A stretch of DNA of 64,000 nucleotides from NCBI RefSeq assembly GCF_029167625.1, contig NZ_CP119145.1:4340001-4404000 (forward strand), read 5' to 3'. The stretch's first letter is position 1. Each line of letters begins with the position of its first letter. Source of the stretch: Streptomyces sp. AM 4-1-1. Its GTDB lineage: Bacteria > Actinomycetota > Actinomycetes > Streptomycetales > Streptomycetaceae. The translations under genes and the position numbers were made by a program. Below are positions 34,169-42,735 of this stretch, one piece after another. Below the pieces are notes generated by a model, which did not search any database, was not told the DNA's origin, and saw only the letters and a program-made list of their open reading frames with translations.

Positions 34169-34259
34169 CGGGCCCTGAGGCCGGGCCCTGAGGCCGGGCC
34201 CTGAGGACGGGCCCTGAGGACGGGCCCTGAGGCCGGGCCCTCAGGACGGGCCCTCAGGT
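34169..34259. repeat. 13-bp tandem repeat, seven copies, overlapping the LuxR stop
   Basis: CGGGCCCTGAGGC units, seven in a row, alternate C/A at position 13, and the last two carry TCAGG. Each unit contains the palindrome GGGCCC. The array runs into the stop codon of the LuxR gene (34254-34256). Confidence 0.9.
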
Positions 34260-37200
34260 CTGCCGTCGGCCGGCTCCCGCCCCGCCGTCCCCCCATCCCG
34301 CCAGGGCGATGTCGGTCCTGGACGCGGCGTTCAACTTCCGCATGATGCGCGCCACATGGTGCTCCACGGTCCGGGTGGACAGCACCAGGCTCTCCGCGAT
34401 GTCCCGGTTGGCGCGTCCCTGGACGACCAGACGGGCCACCTCCTGCTCGCGCGGGGACAGCTGGTCGCCGTAGCCGAGGCGGCCCCGGCGGTGGGTGGTG
34501 ACGATGTCGTGGCGGCGCAGCAGCCGTTGGCAGCGGGCCACGTCCCAGCGGGCGCCCAGCTCCCGGTAGACCTCGTTCACCTCCTGCACGCCTGCGGCCG
34601 CAGACTCCCCGCGCTGGTCGAGCAGACAGCGCCCGCGGGCCTCCGCCGCCCGCGCCGCGTCGAAGGGGCGGCCGAGCCGGCGCCATCCGGCCTCCGCGGC
34701 GGCCAGCAGGGCGACGGCCTCGTCCGGCCGGTCCTCGGCCTCGGCGAGCAGCGCCCGGCACACGGTCAGCGCCGTCCGGGCGGCGGGCGCGTCGCGGTCC
34801 GTGATCCCGGCCGCGAGGTCGGCGACCAGCCGGTGGGCCCGCGTGGTCTGCCCGCTGCCGTGCAGGGCCTCCACGGCGACGGGTACCACCTCCGCGGCCC
34901 ACATCCAGCCACCGGTCCGCTCCAGCCGGTGCAGAACCTCCTCCACGGCGTCGCACGCCTGCCCGGGCCGTCCGGCCTCCAGATGGATACGGGCGGTCGC
35001 GGCGGCGGACGCGGTGAGGATGAGGCCGGTGTCGTAGCGGGTGGTACGGGCGGCCTCCGCGAGGTCGTGGCGGGCCCGGGGGACGTCGCCGAGGACGTGC
35101 AGCGCGGTCAGCCCGCGCACCAGCATGGCCTCGGCGGTCAGGTCGGGTATCTCCTGGTAGAGCCGGGCGGTGTGGTCGGCGGCCGCGTGCAGACCCTGCC
35201 AGCGGCCCTCGTGCCAGGCGAGCACCAGGCGGGCGGTCTGGGTGAGCGCTTCCAGGTAGGGGCTGCCGTGGTCAGCGAGCCCTTCGGCGGCCCGGTCGAG
35301 GAAGGTGCGGGCCCGCCCGCCGTACCCGAGCGCGCTGGACGCGTGCGCCAGGTTGGCCCAGCCCCGGGCGTGGTGCGCGGCCTCCATCGCGGTTCCGGCC
35401 GGACCGTGCAGCGCCTCGGAGGCGGCCCAGGCCCGGGAGTCACCGAGCAGCATCAGCGCGGTGGCGCGGTTGGCGGCGACGGCGGCCCTGGCGACCGGGT
35501 CGGTGATCCGGTCGGTCAGCGCCTCGCCCCGGTCCAGCCAGTCCTGGTGGCGGCCGATGGGCCAGCCCTTGATCGAGGGGATGGCGGCGACCACCATGGC
35601 GCGGGCGGCGGTCTGCGGGTCGGACGCCTCCAGGTCGGGAATGGCGCGGGCGACCTCGTTGAGGCTGTCCAAGGCCCCGCCTTTCTGGTTGCGCAGGACG
35701 ACGCTCAGGTGCAGCCGGATCTCACCGCGCAGCCGGGGCGGCGGGTCGTCCTCGTCCAGCACCCGCCGTACGGCGGCCACCACCTGCTCGCCCGCACGGG
35801 AAAGCTGCGCGGTACGGGCCAGTTTCGCGGCGGTGCGGACGCGGCCACCGGCGCGCGGGTCCTCGGCGACGGCCCGGGTGTAGAGGCTGGTCGCTGTGGC
35901 GTAGTCACCGGCGGTGGCCGCCCGGTCGGCCGCGGCGACGAGGCAGCGCAGGCTCTCCCGTACCCGCCCGGCCGCCCTGTACAGCCGGGCCAGGTCGGCC
36001 AGCGGCGGCGGGCCGTCGCCGCCCCGGTGCAGTGCGCGGGCGGCGCGCAGACTCAGCCGGGCCAGCCGTGGCCCGGACACCTGCGCCAGTGCGGCCCGGC
36101 GGTCCAGCGGGTGCCGGAAGGCGGGGTACGGCCCGTCGGCGCGCAGCACCGCCCGGCGTACGCACGCGTCCACGGCCGCCTCGGCCCGCCCGGGTGCGAC
36201 ATCCGCCACCTCGGCGAGCACGCCGACGGACACCGCCAGGCCGAGGACGGCCGCCGCTTCGACGATCCGCCGCGCGTCGTCGGTGAGCGGCGCGCACCGC
36301 TGGGCCAACTCCCGCCGCACGCGTGGGGGCACCCCGGCCTCTTGTACGGCGGCGAACACCGAGCCCGCCCGTGGACCGAACTCCCCGGCGGTCCACGCAC
36401 TGCCGGCCGGGTGCGGACGGGTTTCTCCCGTGAGCCACGCGCTGTTCGCCGGGTGCGGACGGGTTTTTTCGGCGGTCGGGGTGCTGTTCGCCGTGTGTGT
36501 ACGGGTTTTTTCGGCGGTCGGGGTGCTGTTCGCCGTGTGTGTACGGGTTTTTTCGGCGGTCGGGGTGCTGTTCGCCGTGTGTGTACGGGTTTTTTCGGCG
36601 GTCGGGGTGCTGTTCGCCGTGTGTGTACGGGTTTTTTCGGCGGTCGGGGTGCTGTTCGCCGGGTGTGTACGGGTCTCTTCGGCGGTCGGGGTGCTGTTCG
36701 CCGCGTGTGCTCCCGGGCTGTTTTCCCCCGAGGCCCGCGTACGGTCGGCTGTTTCCGGGCCGTCCCCTCCGGCAGTCCGGGTGTCGTCGGCCGTTCGTGG
36801 TTCGTGCTCTTCGGCGGTCAACGCGCCGCCCGCCGCGTGCGGACCCGGGCCGTGATTCCCCGAGGACCGCGTACCGCCGGCCGTCCCGGGGCTGCCCCCT
36901 CCCGTGGCCCGCGTACCGCTCACCACCCGTGGACCGCACTCTCCCGCGCCCCAGATCCCGCTCGCGCCCCGCGCACCCGGGTCGCCCTCTCCCGGAACGG
37001 CCCACGCGCCGCCCGCCGGCCCAGGACCGCACTCTTCGCCCGCCCGCAGCAGTGCCCCGGCGGCCCGCAGCAGTGCCCCCGCGGCTCCGGGCAGTCCGCC
37101 GGTCAGCTCGTGCACGAGCGCGCCGACGTCCTGCTGCTCGTCCGTCCGCCCCGACCGGTGCGCGTCGAGCCACCGCCGGACGAACTCCCCCGTCTCCTCG

Positions 37201-37856
37201 GGCGTCCAGGGCCGTACGACGATTTCCTCGACCCGTACCCACCCCGGCACGCGGACGCCGAGGACCGGCAGCCCGGGTGCGGCGTCCTCGGTGACGACCA
37301 ACCGCAGCCGGGGAGGCATCGCGCCCATCAGGTGGTGGAGCAGGTCACGGGTCGCGGGGTCCGCGCGGTGTACGTCCTCCACGACCAGCACGGCGTCCCC
37401 GAGCGCCGCCAGCAGCGCCCCGACCGCGCGCGGCAGCAGCCCGCGCCGCACCTCCGGGTCGGCCGCCGACGCGGGTGGTGGTGGCAGCCGGTCGGCCAGC
37501 TCGGGTACGACGAGGCCCACGACCCCGGTCACCGGCGGCAGCGGCCGGTCGGGGTCGTCGGGCGGATACGGCAGCCCGGCCAGCGCGTCGGCGACGGGCC
37601 CGAGCGGCACCGTGTCCACCACGTCGGGACACACCCCGCGCACATGGGTCCACGTCGCGAATTCCGCCCCGCCCAGCACCTCGTCCACCAGCCGGGACAC
37701 TCCTGTCCCGGCTTCCCCCCGTACCACCGCGAGGCTCCGTCCCTCCCGCAGCACTCCTCGCAGCCGCCGCGCCTCCTCGCTCCGTCCGACGAAGCCGCCT
37801 CCGCCTTCGTCGGCCGTCCGTCTGTCACGTCTCGTACCGAAGGAACGTTTCTCCAC
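34254..37856 (-). CDS. Giant LuxR-family (LAL-type) ATPase-like regulator with 42-bp repeat linker
   Basis: A 1200-residue protein. The N-terminal AAA-like domain (about 20-290) has FVGRSEEARRLRG and a P-loop position reading GEAGTGVSR (47-55), where the Walker A Lys is Val; Walker B is VLVVEDVHRAD. A linker (about 300-490) contains tandem 14-residue units ANSTPTAEKTRTHT. A long TPR-like helical region follows, and the C-terminal LuxR HTH (LSPREQEVARLVVQGRANRD then IAESLVLSTRTVEHHVARIM) binds DNA. The GTG at 37856 has GGAGG seven bases upstream. It is stand-alone, facing PP2C. The lost P-loop Lys suggests weak or absent ATP hydrolysis. Confidence 0.88.
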   Translation of the reverse strand: MEKRSFGTRRDRRTADEGGGGFVGRSEEARRLRGVLREGRSLAVVRGEAGTGVSRLVDEVLGGAEFATWTHVRGVCPDVVDTVPLGPVADALAGLPYPPDDPDRPLPPVTGVVGLVVPELADRLPPPPASAADPEVRRGLLPRAVGALLAALGDAVLVVEDVHRADPATRDLLHHLMGAMPPRLRLVVTEDAAPGLPVLGVRVPGWVRVEEIVVRPWTPEETGEFVRRWLDAHRSGRTDEQQDVGALVHELTGGLPGAAGALLRAAGALLRAGEECGPGPAGGAWAVPGEGDPGARGASGIWGAGECGPRVVSGTRATGGGSPGTAGGTRSSGNHGPGPHAAGGALTAEEHEPRTADDTRTAGGDGPETADRTRASGENSPGAHAANSTPTAEETRTHPANSTPTAEKTRTHTANSTPTAEKTRTHTANSTPTAEKTRTHTANSTPTAEKTRTHTANSTPTAEKTRPHPANSAWLTGETRPHPAGSAWTAGEFGPRAGSVFAAVQEAGVPPRVRRELAQRCAPLTDDARRIVEAAAVLGLAVSVGVLAEVADVAPGRAEAAVDACVRRAVLRADGPYPAFRHPLDRRAALAQVSGPRLARLSLRAARALHRGGDGPPPLADLARLYRAAGRVRESLRCLVAAADRAATAGDYATATSLYTRAVAEDPRAGGRVRTAAKLARTAQLSRAGEQVVAAVRRVLDEDDPPPRLRGEIRLHLSVVLRNQKGGALDSLNEVARAIPDLEASDPQTAARAMVVAAIPSIKGWPIGRHQDWLDRGEALTDRITDPVARAAVAANRATALMLLGDSRAWAASEALHGPAGTAMEAAHHARGWANLAHASSALGYGGRARTFLDRAAEGLADHGSPYLEALTQTARLVLAWHEGRWQGLHAAADHTARLYQEIPDLTAEAMLVRGLTALHVLGDVPRARHDLAEAARTTRYDTGLILTASAAATARIHLEAGRPGQACDAVEEVLHRLERTGGWMWAAEVVPVAVEALHGSGQTTRAHRLVADLAAGITDRDAPAARTALTVCRALLAEAEDRPDEAVALLAAAEAGWRRLGRPFDAARAAEARGRCLLDQRGESAAAGVQEVNEVYRELGARWDVARCQRLLRRHDIVTTHRRGRLGYGDQLSPREQEVARLVVQGRANRDIAESLVLSTRTVEHHVARIMRKLNAASRTDIALAGWGDGGAGAGRRQT
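36378..36715. repeat. In-frame 42-bp tandem repeats in the LuxR gene
   Basis: About eight 42-bp units encode ANSTPTAEKTRTHT and variants. The central four or five are almost identical at DNA level, a sign of recent expansion. Each carries a six-T run (A6 on the coding strand), rare in this genome. Length change stays in frame. Confidence 0.9.
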
Positions 37857-38557
37857 GGCTCCGCCTCCCACCACCACTCACCCCGGAAGCCCCGCCGCGC
37901 GTGCCGGCGCCCCGTTGGTCAGGCCCCGTGGCCCGGTCCTCTCTCGGGCGGGACCACGGCGCCCGTTGGGCAGGTGGTCTACCGGCCGGACGGCCGAGGA
38001 CGCAATAGGGGTCCACTACCTACGCAATAACGGCGGTCCGCTCCGATCCCGGTCATGTGTCCCTGCCGCGGCCGGCCCGTCGGGACGGTACGGCTGTCGG
38101 CGCCACCGCCCGACGGGGTCCCGGACCCCCGCTCCCCACTCTTTGGGTAGTGCTACGGATTGCTGGGTTCCGCTCCCGTGACCGAAGCTCTGGGCGATCC
38201 GGCAACGCCACTCCCGTACACCGCGGTCCCTGGCCGGCAGGACCGGATGTACGGGGACGGCTGCTTCCCACGCAGCCGTCCGGCGTGGTCGGACCCGTGC
38301 CGCACGGAGCCCCACTCCGTGCGACACACCACCCCCACCCCATCGCCCGTGGACGCCGAGACCCTAAGGCACCCACGTGACCGCCACGGCCGGGCATTGT
38401 CATGATCCCGACACGGGACCGACAGCCCGGTGAACCGGCGGTCGCCCTCCGGACACGCGCCTCCCACCACTGCGGGGCGTGTCCGGAACCGACCAGGGCG
38501 ATGGGTGCCGCCCTCCGGGTCCCGAGTCGGGCCCGGTCAGCTCTCAAGGGAGAAACC
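37857..38557. other. Gene-free region upstream of the subtilase
   Basis: About 700 bp between divergent LuxR and subtilase genes. The DNA is less GC-rich around 38000-38040 and 38140-38170 (CTACCTACGCAATAACGG, GGGTAGTGCTACGGATTGCT), which could be promoters. Open frames here have no ribosome sites and atypical composition. No gene is called. Confidence 0.5.
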
Positions 38558-40165
38558 ATGGAGTTCGACGCTCGCGTCAGACGGCGCCTGCTCGCCGTCG
38601 GCGCCAGTGCCGCCCTGCTCATCGGGGCCGCCTCGACCGCCGGGGCCACGGCCGCCCCCGTACCACCGGGCGGCGGTGGCGAAGGCCGCATCGTCGGCGC
38701 GGACCGTCCCGACGCGGTCGAAGGCTCCTACATCGTCACCTTCAAGAACTCGGTCGCCCGCGCCGACGTGCCCGCGTCCGCGAAGTCGCTGGCCAAGCGG
38801 CACTCGGGCAACCTGCGCTACACCTACACCGCCGCCCTGCGCGGCTTCGCGGTGAAGATGCCGGAGAGCCAGGCGAAGCAGCTGGCCGCCGACCCGTCGG
38901 TGGCCCGTGTGGAGGCCGACGGCGTGGCGTACGCGGTCGAGACCCAGACCAACCCGCCCTCCTGGGGTCTGGACCGGGCCGACCAGCGCGACCTGCCGGT
39001 GGACAAGAAGTACACCTACAGCACCACCGCCTCCAACGTGAACGCGTACATCGTGGACACCGGCATCCGCATGTCCCACCGTGACTTCGGCAACCGCGCG
39101 GTCAGCGGTTACGACTTCATCGACAACGACTCCAACGCCTCCGACTGCCACGGCCACGGCACCCACGTCGCCGGCACCGTCGGCGGCGGCTCGTACGGCA
39201 TCGCCAAGGGCGTCAAGCTGATCGGCGTCCGGGTGCTCAACTGCCAGGGCAGCTCGGGCACCAGCTGGGCGCCGGTCCTCGCGGGCATCGACTGGGTCAC
39301 CAAGAACGGTGTGAAGCCGGCCGTGGCCAACATGAGCGTCGGCGGCGGCAAGATCCAGTCGGTGAACGACGCGGTGACGGCCTCCATAGCCTCCGGCATC
39401 ACCTGGGTCGTGGCGGCCGGCAACGACAACGACGACTCGTGCTCGTACTCCCCGTCCTCCACCCCGGCGGCCATCACGGTCGGAGCCACCGACAGCCGGG
39501 ACGCCCGCGCCAGCAACTGGTCCAACGGCCAGGGCTCCAACTACGGGACCTGCCTGGACATCTTCGCCCCGGGCGACAGCATCGTCTCCACGTCCAACTC
39601 CGGCGACACCGCCTCCCAGACGATGAGCGGCACCTCCATGGCCTCCCCGCACGTCGCCGGCGCGGCCGCCCTGCTGCTCGCCGACCACCCGACCTGGACC
39701 CCGGCCCAGGTCCGCGACCAGCTGGTCGCGGACGCCACGTCCAACAAGGTCACCGACCCCCGCGCCGGCTCCCCGAACAAGCTGCTCTACACGGGCGCCG
39801 GCACCACCAACCCGCCCACCGGCAAGAAGTTCGAGAACACCGACGACTACCAGATCCGCGACAGGGCCACCGTCGAGTCGCCCATCTCGGTGACCGGAGT
39901 CACGGGCAACGCCCCCTCCAGCCTGTCCGTCACCGTGGACATCCGCCACACCTACCGCGGTGACCTGAAGGTCGAACTGGTCGCCCCGGACGGCACCGCC
40001 TACCTGCTGAAGAACTTCAGCGCCAACGACAGCGCACCCAACGTCCAGGGCACGTACACGGTCAACGCCTCCAGCAAGGCGGCCAACGGCACCTGGAAGC
40101 TCCGCGCCACCGACAACTGGACCTACGACACGGGCTACATCAACGCCTGGTCGCTCCAGTTCTGA
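38558..40165 (+). CDS. Secreted subtilisin-like serine protease (S8) with P domain
   Basis: A 535-residue extracellular protease. The signal peptide (RRRLLAVGASAALLIGAAST) is followed by an inhibitor_I9 propeptide (YIVTFKNSVARADVPASAKS to VEADG). The catalytic triad is D167 (IVDTGI), H200 (HGHGTHVAGT) and S360 (SGTSMASPHVAGA), with oxyanion Asn in AAGNDND. The proteinase K-like spacing and CHGHGTH motif fit the S8A group. A C-terminal P/proprotein convertase domain (about 430-535: SLSVTVDIRHTYRGDLKVEL) stabilises it. ATG 38558 has AAGGGAG upstream. Confidence 0.95.
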   Translation: MEFDARVRRRLLAVGASAALLIGAASTAGATAAPVPPGGGGEGRIVGADRPDAVEGSYIVTFKNSVARADVPASAKSLAKRHSGNLRYTYTAALRGFAVKMPESQAKQLAADPSVARVEADGVAYAVETQTNPPSWGLDRADQRDLPVDKKYTYSTTASNVNAYIVDTGIRMSHRDFGNRAVSGYDFIDNDSNASDCHGHGTHVAGTVGGGSYGIAKGVKLIGVRVLNCQGSSGTSWAPVLAGIDWVTKNGVKPAVANMSVGGGKIQSVNDAVTASIASGITWVVAAGNDNDDSCSYSPSSTPAAITVGATDSRDARASNWSNGQGSNYGTCLDIFAPGDSIVSTSNSGDTASQTMSGTSMASPHVAGAAALLLADHPTWTPAQVRDQLVADATSNKVTDPRAGSPNKLLYTGAGTTNPPTGKKFENTDDYQIRDRATVESPISVTGVTGNAPSSLSVTVDIRHTYRGDLKVELVAPDGTAYLLKNFSANDSAPNVQGTYTVNASSKAANGTWKLRATDNWTYDTGYINAWSLQF

Positions 40166-40236
40166 TCCGTACCACCTGACTGACCCACCCGCGCACGCAC
40201 ACGGCGCGGTGTGGCATGAATGCTGCCTCCCGCAGG

Positions 40237-40281
40237 GGCTGGTGCCGTCCCCGGCAAGTTTCGCCGGGGACGGCACCAGCC
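40237..40281 (+). terminator. 19-bp perfect hairpin after the subtilase
   Basis: GGCTGGTGCCGTCCCCGGC (40237-40255) and GCCGGGGACGGCACCAGCC (40263-40281) with loop AAGTTTC. It also faces the last gene of the convergent unknown operon. Confidence 0.85.
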
Positions 40282-40356
40282 CATTCGTCGTGGCGGAACG
40301 GCGGAACGGCGGAACGGCGAAGCTGACGTGCCGTCATGCCGACGCGCCGACGCCCG

Positions 40357-40986
40357 TCACTGCTTCTCGCCGGGCTCCTCGCGCCGGGGCCTGCCCTGTA
40401 GGCGGGACTGCGACCGGAGTTGGCCGGCCTCGCCACTCGCCGACCCGGGCCGCGCGAGCGGTCCGTACCGTTTGCGGTAGGCGGTCCCCAGGTCGGCGGC
40501 GGCGTCACGGGCCAGGTCGGCGTCCAGTCCGGTCAGTGAGGCGAGTGACGCGAGGTAGATCTCGTCCGCCTCGGGCGACCGGGGAGAGTAGGCCCCGGGG
40601 CCGTCGGACGGAGCGGGACCTCCCGCCGGTACCGAATCGACGGCGCCGCACGCAGCCGACGGGGAATGGGCGGTGGCGGCGGTGGCCGAGAGACCCTGCC
40701 GCTCCAGCGGGGCGGGGGACTTCTCCAACTCCCGTTCACCGGGCGGCGCGTGCACCGGCATCGGCGCCGACCCCGACCTCGGCCCTGACACCGGCCCCGG
40801 CCCCGGCCCCGGCCCCGGGCCTGACACCGGCACCGGCCCTGACACCGACACCGGCATCGGAGGAGTTGCGGCAGATCCGGGATTCGGCCGCTCGGCCCCG
40901 GTATCGCCGTTTCCGGGGCCTTCCCGCTCTGCTTCGTCGGAGGGCTTGCGGCGGCCGATCTTCAGAAGCCATGGCGGTCGAGCCAT
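40357..40986 (-). CDS. Unknown protein C of a three-gene overlapping cluster
   Basis: A 209-residue protein not recognised. It has a basic start (MARPPWLLKIGRRKPSDEAE), a long Pro/Gly/Ser/Val linker with VSGPVPVSGPGPGPGPGP repeats, and a short helical C-terminus (ADEIYLASLASLTGLDADLA then GTAYRKRYGPLARPG). ATG 40986 has AAAGGA upstream. It overlaps the end of the 75-residue gene by 25 bp, so it is coupled to it. The rigid linker suggests a tether between two interaction surfaces. Confidence 0.65.
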   Translation of the reverse strand: MARPPWLLKIGRRKPSDEAEREGPGNGDTGAERPNPGSAATPPMPVSVSGPVPVSGPGPGPGPGPVSGPRSGSAPMPVHAPPGERELEKSPAPLERQGLSATAATAHSPSAACGAVDSVPAGGPAPSDGPGAYSPRSPEADEIYLASLASLTGLDADLARDAAADLGTAYRKRYGPLARPGSASGEAGQLRSQSRLQGRPRREEPGEKQ

Positions 40987-41189
40987 GCGTCTGTCCTTTC
41001 TTCCAGTGCGGAGAAGAGCGCGTTCAACCGCGCGAGGAGATCGCGCCTGTACTGCAGCAGTCGGTACTCGACCAGTACGGGCAGTACGTCCACCAGCACG
41101 ACGCGGGCGCACTCGGCGCGGTAGACGATCTCTGCCTGGAGCGACCACTCCACCTCGGCCCCGTACGCCCGGCGTTGCAGGGAACTCAC
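40962..41189 (-). CDS. Unknown small protein B, middle of the cluster
   Basis: A 75-residue, mostly helical protein (MSSLQRRAYGAEVEWSLQAE, ARVVLVDVLPVLVEYRLLQY, RRDLLARLNALFSALEERTD). The GTG start overlaps the upstream stop as GTGA. It shares the pattern R-VVL-DV-PVL with protein A, pointing to a common core. No membrane segment or metal motif. Function unknown. Confidence 0.65.
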   Translation of the reverse strand: MSSLQRRAYGAEVEWSLQAEIVYRAECARVVLVDVLPVLVEYRLLQYRRDLLARLNALFSALEERTDAWLDRHGF

Positions 41190-41569
41190 AGGCGGTCGCG
41201 CCTTCTCTGACGCTTCAACTCCAGGTCGGCCAACGCGTCGTTCAGCAGGTCACTGTCCAGACCGGCGTTACGGAGAGCGTTGCGGCCGATGTTGTGCGCC
41301 TGGTTCATGGCTAGGACCGGAACCACGTCCTGGAGGACCACACGACGCGTCTCGTCGAGCAACCGGATTTCGAGGCGGTTCTGGGACAGGATGCTGACGG
41401 CGGCGTACCGCACCGCACCGACCGACTTCAGGGCGGTCTCGGCGACCTTGGCGATCGCCGCGACCATCGGGCCGTGTGCCACTCCGGCGGGGAGCATGGC
41501 GGTCAGAGTGTTTCTGCCTCCGTTGAAAGGAATGATCTCGTTGCCCACGACTACCTCTGGTTTCCTCAT
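41186..41569 (-). CDS. Unknown protein A, first gene of the cluster
   Basis: A 127-residue protein: MRKPEVVVGNEIIPFNGGRN, a Gly/Ala-rich middle (AMLPAGVAHGPMVAAIAKVA), RYAAVSILSQNRLEIRLLDE and RRVVLQDVVPVLAMNQAHNI, then a basic C-terminus. It starts at ATG 41569 and leads a tightly overlapping three-gene unit (A-B-C). I do not recognise a family. The shared core with B suggests they interact or arose by duplication. Nearby genes encode an HATPase-like protein and the STM4014/4015 pair. Confidence 0.68.
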   Translation of the reverse strand: MRKPEVVVGNEIIPFNGGRNTLTAMLPAGVAHGPMVAAIAKVAETALKSVGAVRYAAVSILSQNRLEIRLLDETRRVVLQDVVPVLAMNQAHNIGRNALRNAGLDSDLLNDALADLELKRQRRRDRL

Positions 41570-42011
41570 GGTCCGGCGTACGCCGACCCGCGCCTACGTG
41601 TGACAGGGGGGAGCGGAACAGAGCTGAGAAGAGCGGAAACGCGCAAGGCCGTGACGTGGGGGATGCCGTTTCAGCGATGGCTTGCGAGGCGGATGATTTT
41701 CTCTCGTGTGCCCAGCTGTTCCATGCGTAAAACGCGGTACGTGCGAGGCAGCCGTTTCGGCGACCCGGCCGCCTGGCGTCCGCGACGCGCGGACGCTGAT
41801 CCGGACCCGGCTCCACGACACCCTCGCCGCACAGGCTGAGGACCAAGCCTCGTCCCGGCACGTAAGTGCCTGCCGACCGAGCGTGAAAGGCGGGGCTCGC
41901 GCCGCCGGGTGCCGCACCCGAACGGAAGGTGACGCCGGCATCGATCGCTCACCGAAACCGAGCGAGCCGCCGACGCCGCACTCCCGTACCGGTGTCGCTC
42001 ACCCGTACGGT
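41570..42011. other. Gene-free spacer upstream of the unknown cluster
   Basis: About 440 bp. A 17-codon reading MEQLGTREKIIRLASHR (41671-41724, minus) has no ribosome site and is not called. The area around 41690-41740 is locally AT-richer and may hold the promoter of the A-B-C cluster. Confidence 0.45.
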
Positions 42012-42527
42012 CTATGCGCGACCGGACAGTTCGACCAGGGCCCACAGGCGTCGCCCGTCGGCGCCCGTGTCGATGCCGCATTCCCGGAAGCCGAGTGCGG
42101 CGATGTCCCTCAGGAGCGATTCGTCGGCGGAGGCGGAAAGGGGAGCGGGGACGGGGGCCGGGGTCGGGCCGTGGCTGAGCACCAGGACCGCCGCGTGGTT
42201 GCGTTCGTCCGCCAGATGCACGCTGATGCGCGTACCGCCGTCCCGTACCGCCGAGTTGACGAGAAGCGTCACCGCGGCGATGACGGTGTCCTCCGCGAAG
42301 CCGTAACCCCACTGCCGCAGCGCGCCGACGATCCGGGTGCCCGCTGCCCCGGCCGTCCACGGCTGGGACTCCAACTGCCAGTTGCGGCAACGGCGGTTAC
42401 GGATGCTGACCGGTTGGCGCGGTCCCGGTACAAGGCGTTTTCCGGGGGACGGCCGGGGCGGTTCCACCGGCTTCTTCGGCGGGGGCGGGGTCCTGGGCGG
42501 ATAGTCCGGCCGAGGTGGTGTCGCCAC
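42012..42527 (-). CDS. HATPase-like (anti-sigma/RsbW-type) protein
   Basis: A 171-residue protein. After a Pro-rich N-terminus (PPRPDYPPRTPPPPKKPVEP), it shows a degenerate GHKL ATP-binding fold: AVTLLVNSAVRDGGTRISVH at the N-box position and a VLVLSHG strand, then DIAALGFRECGIDTGADGRR and LWALVEL as the C-terminal strands. Streptomyces have many such short RsbW-like proteins that may phosphorylate anti-anti-sigma factors; the G1 box DxGxG is not evident here. GTG 42527 has AGGAGG five bases upstream. Same strand as the A-B-C cluster. Confidence 0.7.
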   Translation of the reverse strand: MATPPRPDYPPRTPPPPKKPVEPPRPSPGKRLVPGPRQPVSIRNRRCRNWQLESQPWTAGAAGTRIVGALRQWGYGFAEDTVIAAVTLLVNSAVRDGGTRISVHLADERNHAAVLVLSHGPTPAPVPAPLSASADESLLRDIAALGFRECGIDTGADGRRLWALVELSGRA

Positions 42528-42735
42528 GGGGCCTCCTGACCGGGGGATACGGACGCGGGCGGGGATCGCGACCATCGTAGGCGCGGAGACGCGGGGCCGT
42601 CCTGTCGTTCCTCGGCCAAGAAGCCGGGCTGTGCGGCGAAGGCCGACCCCGTCGGACGGCGTTGTCAGCGACGGTTGGTACAACTGCACTCATCGGCCCG
42701 CCACTTCTTCCACCGATGCTTCTGGAGTGTTCGCC

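Noticed and set aside
36450..36670. A AAA AAC slippery heptamer recurring in the LuxR gene
   Set aside because: The A6C tract is present but its phase is GAA AAA ACC, not the X XXY YYZ phase needed for -1 frameshifting.
36378..36715. Regular repeats that could suggest a CRISPR array
   Set aside because: The units are head-to-tail without spacers, lie in a coding region in frame, and no cas genes are near.
34356..38030. Very long open reading frame on the plus strand opposite the LuxR gene
   Set aside because: It is an antisense shadow caused by GC-rich third positions; the product is His/Pro/Gly/Arg-rich without domains and has no ribosome site.
41671..41724. 17-codon peptide MEQLGTREKIIRLASHR
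   Set aside because: No ribosome-binding site and no conserved neighbour such as a lanthipeptide synthetase, so a precursor peptide is not supported.
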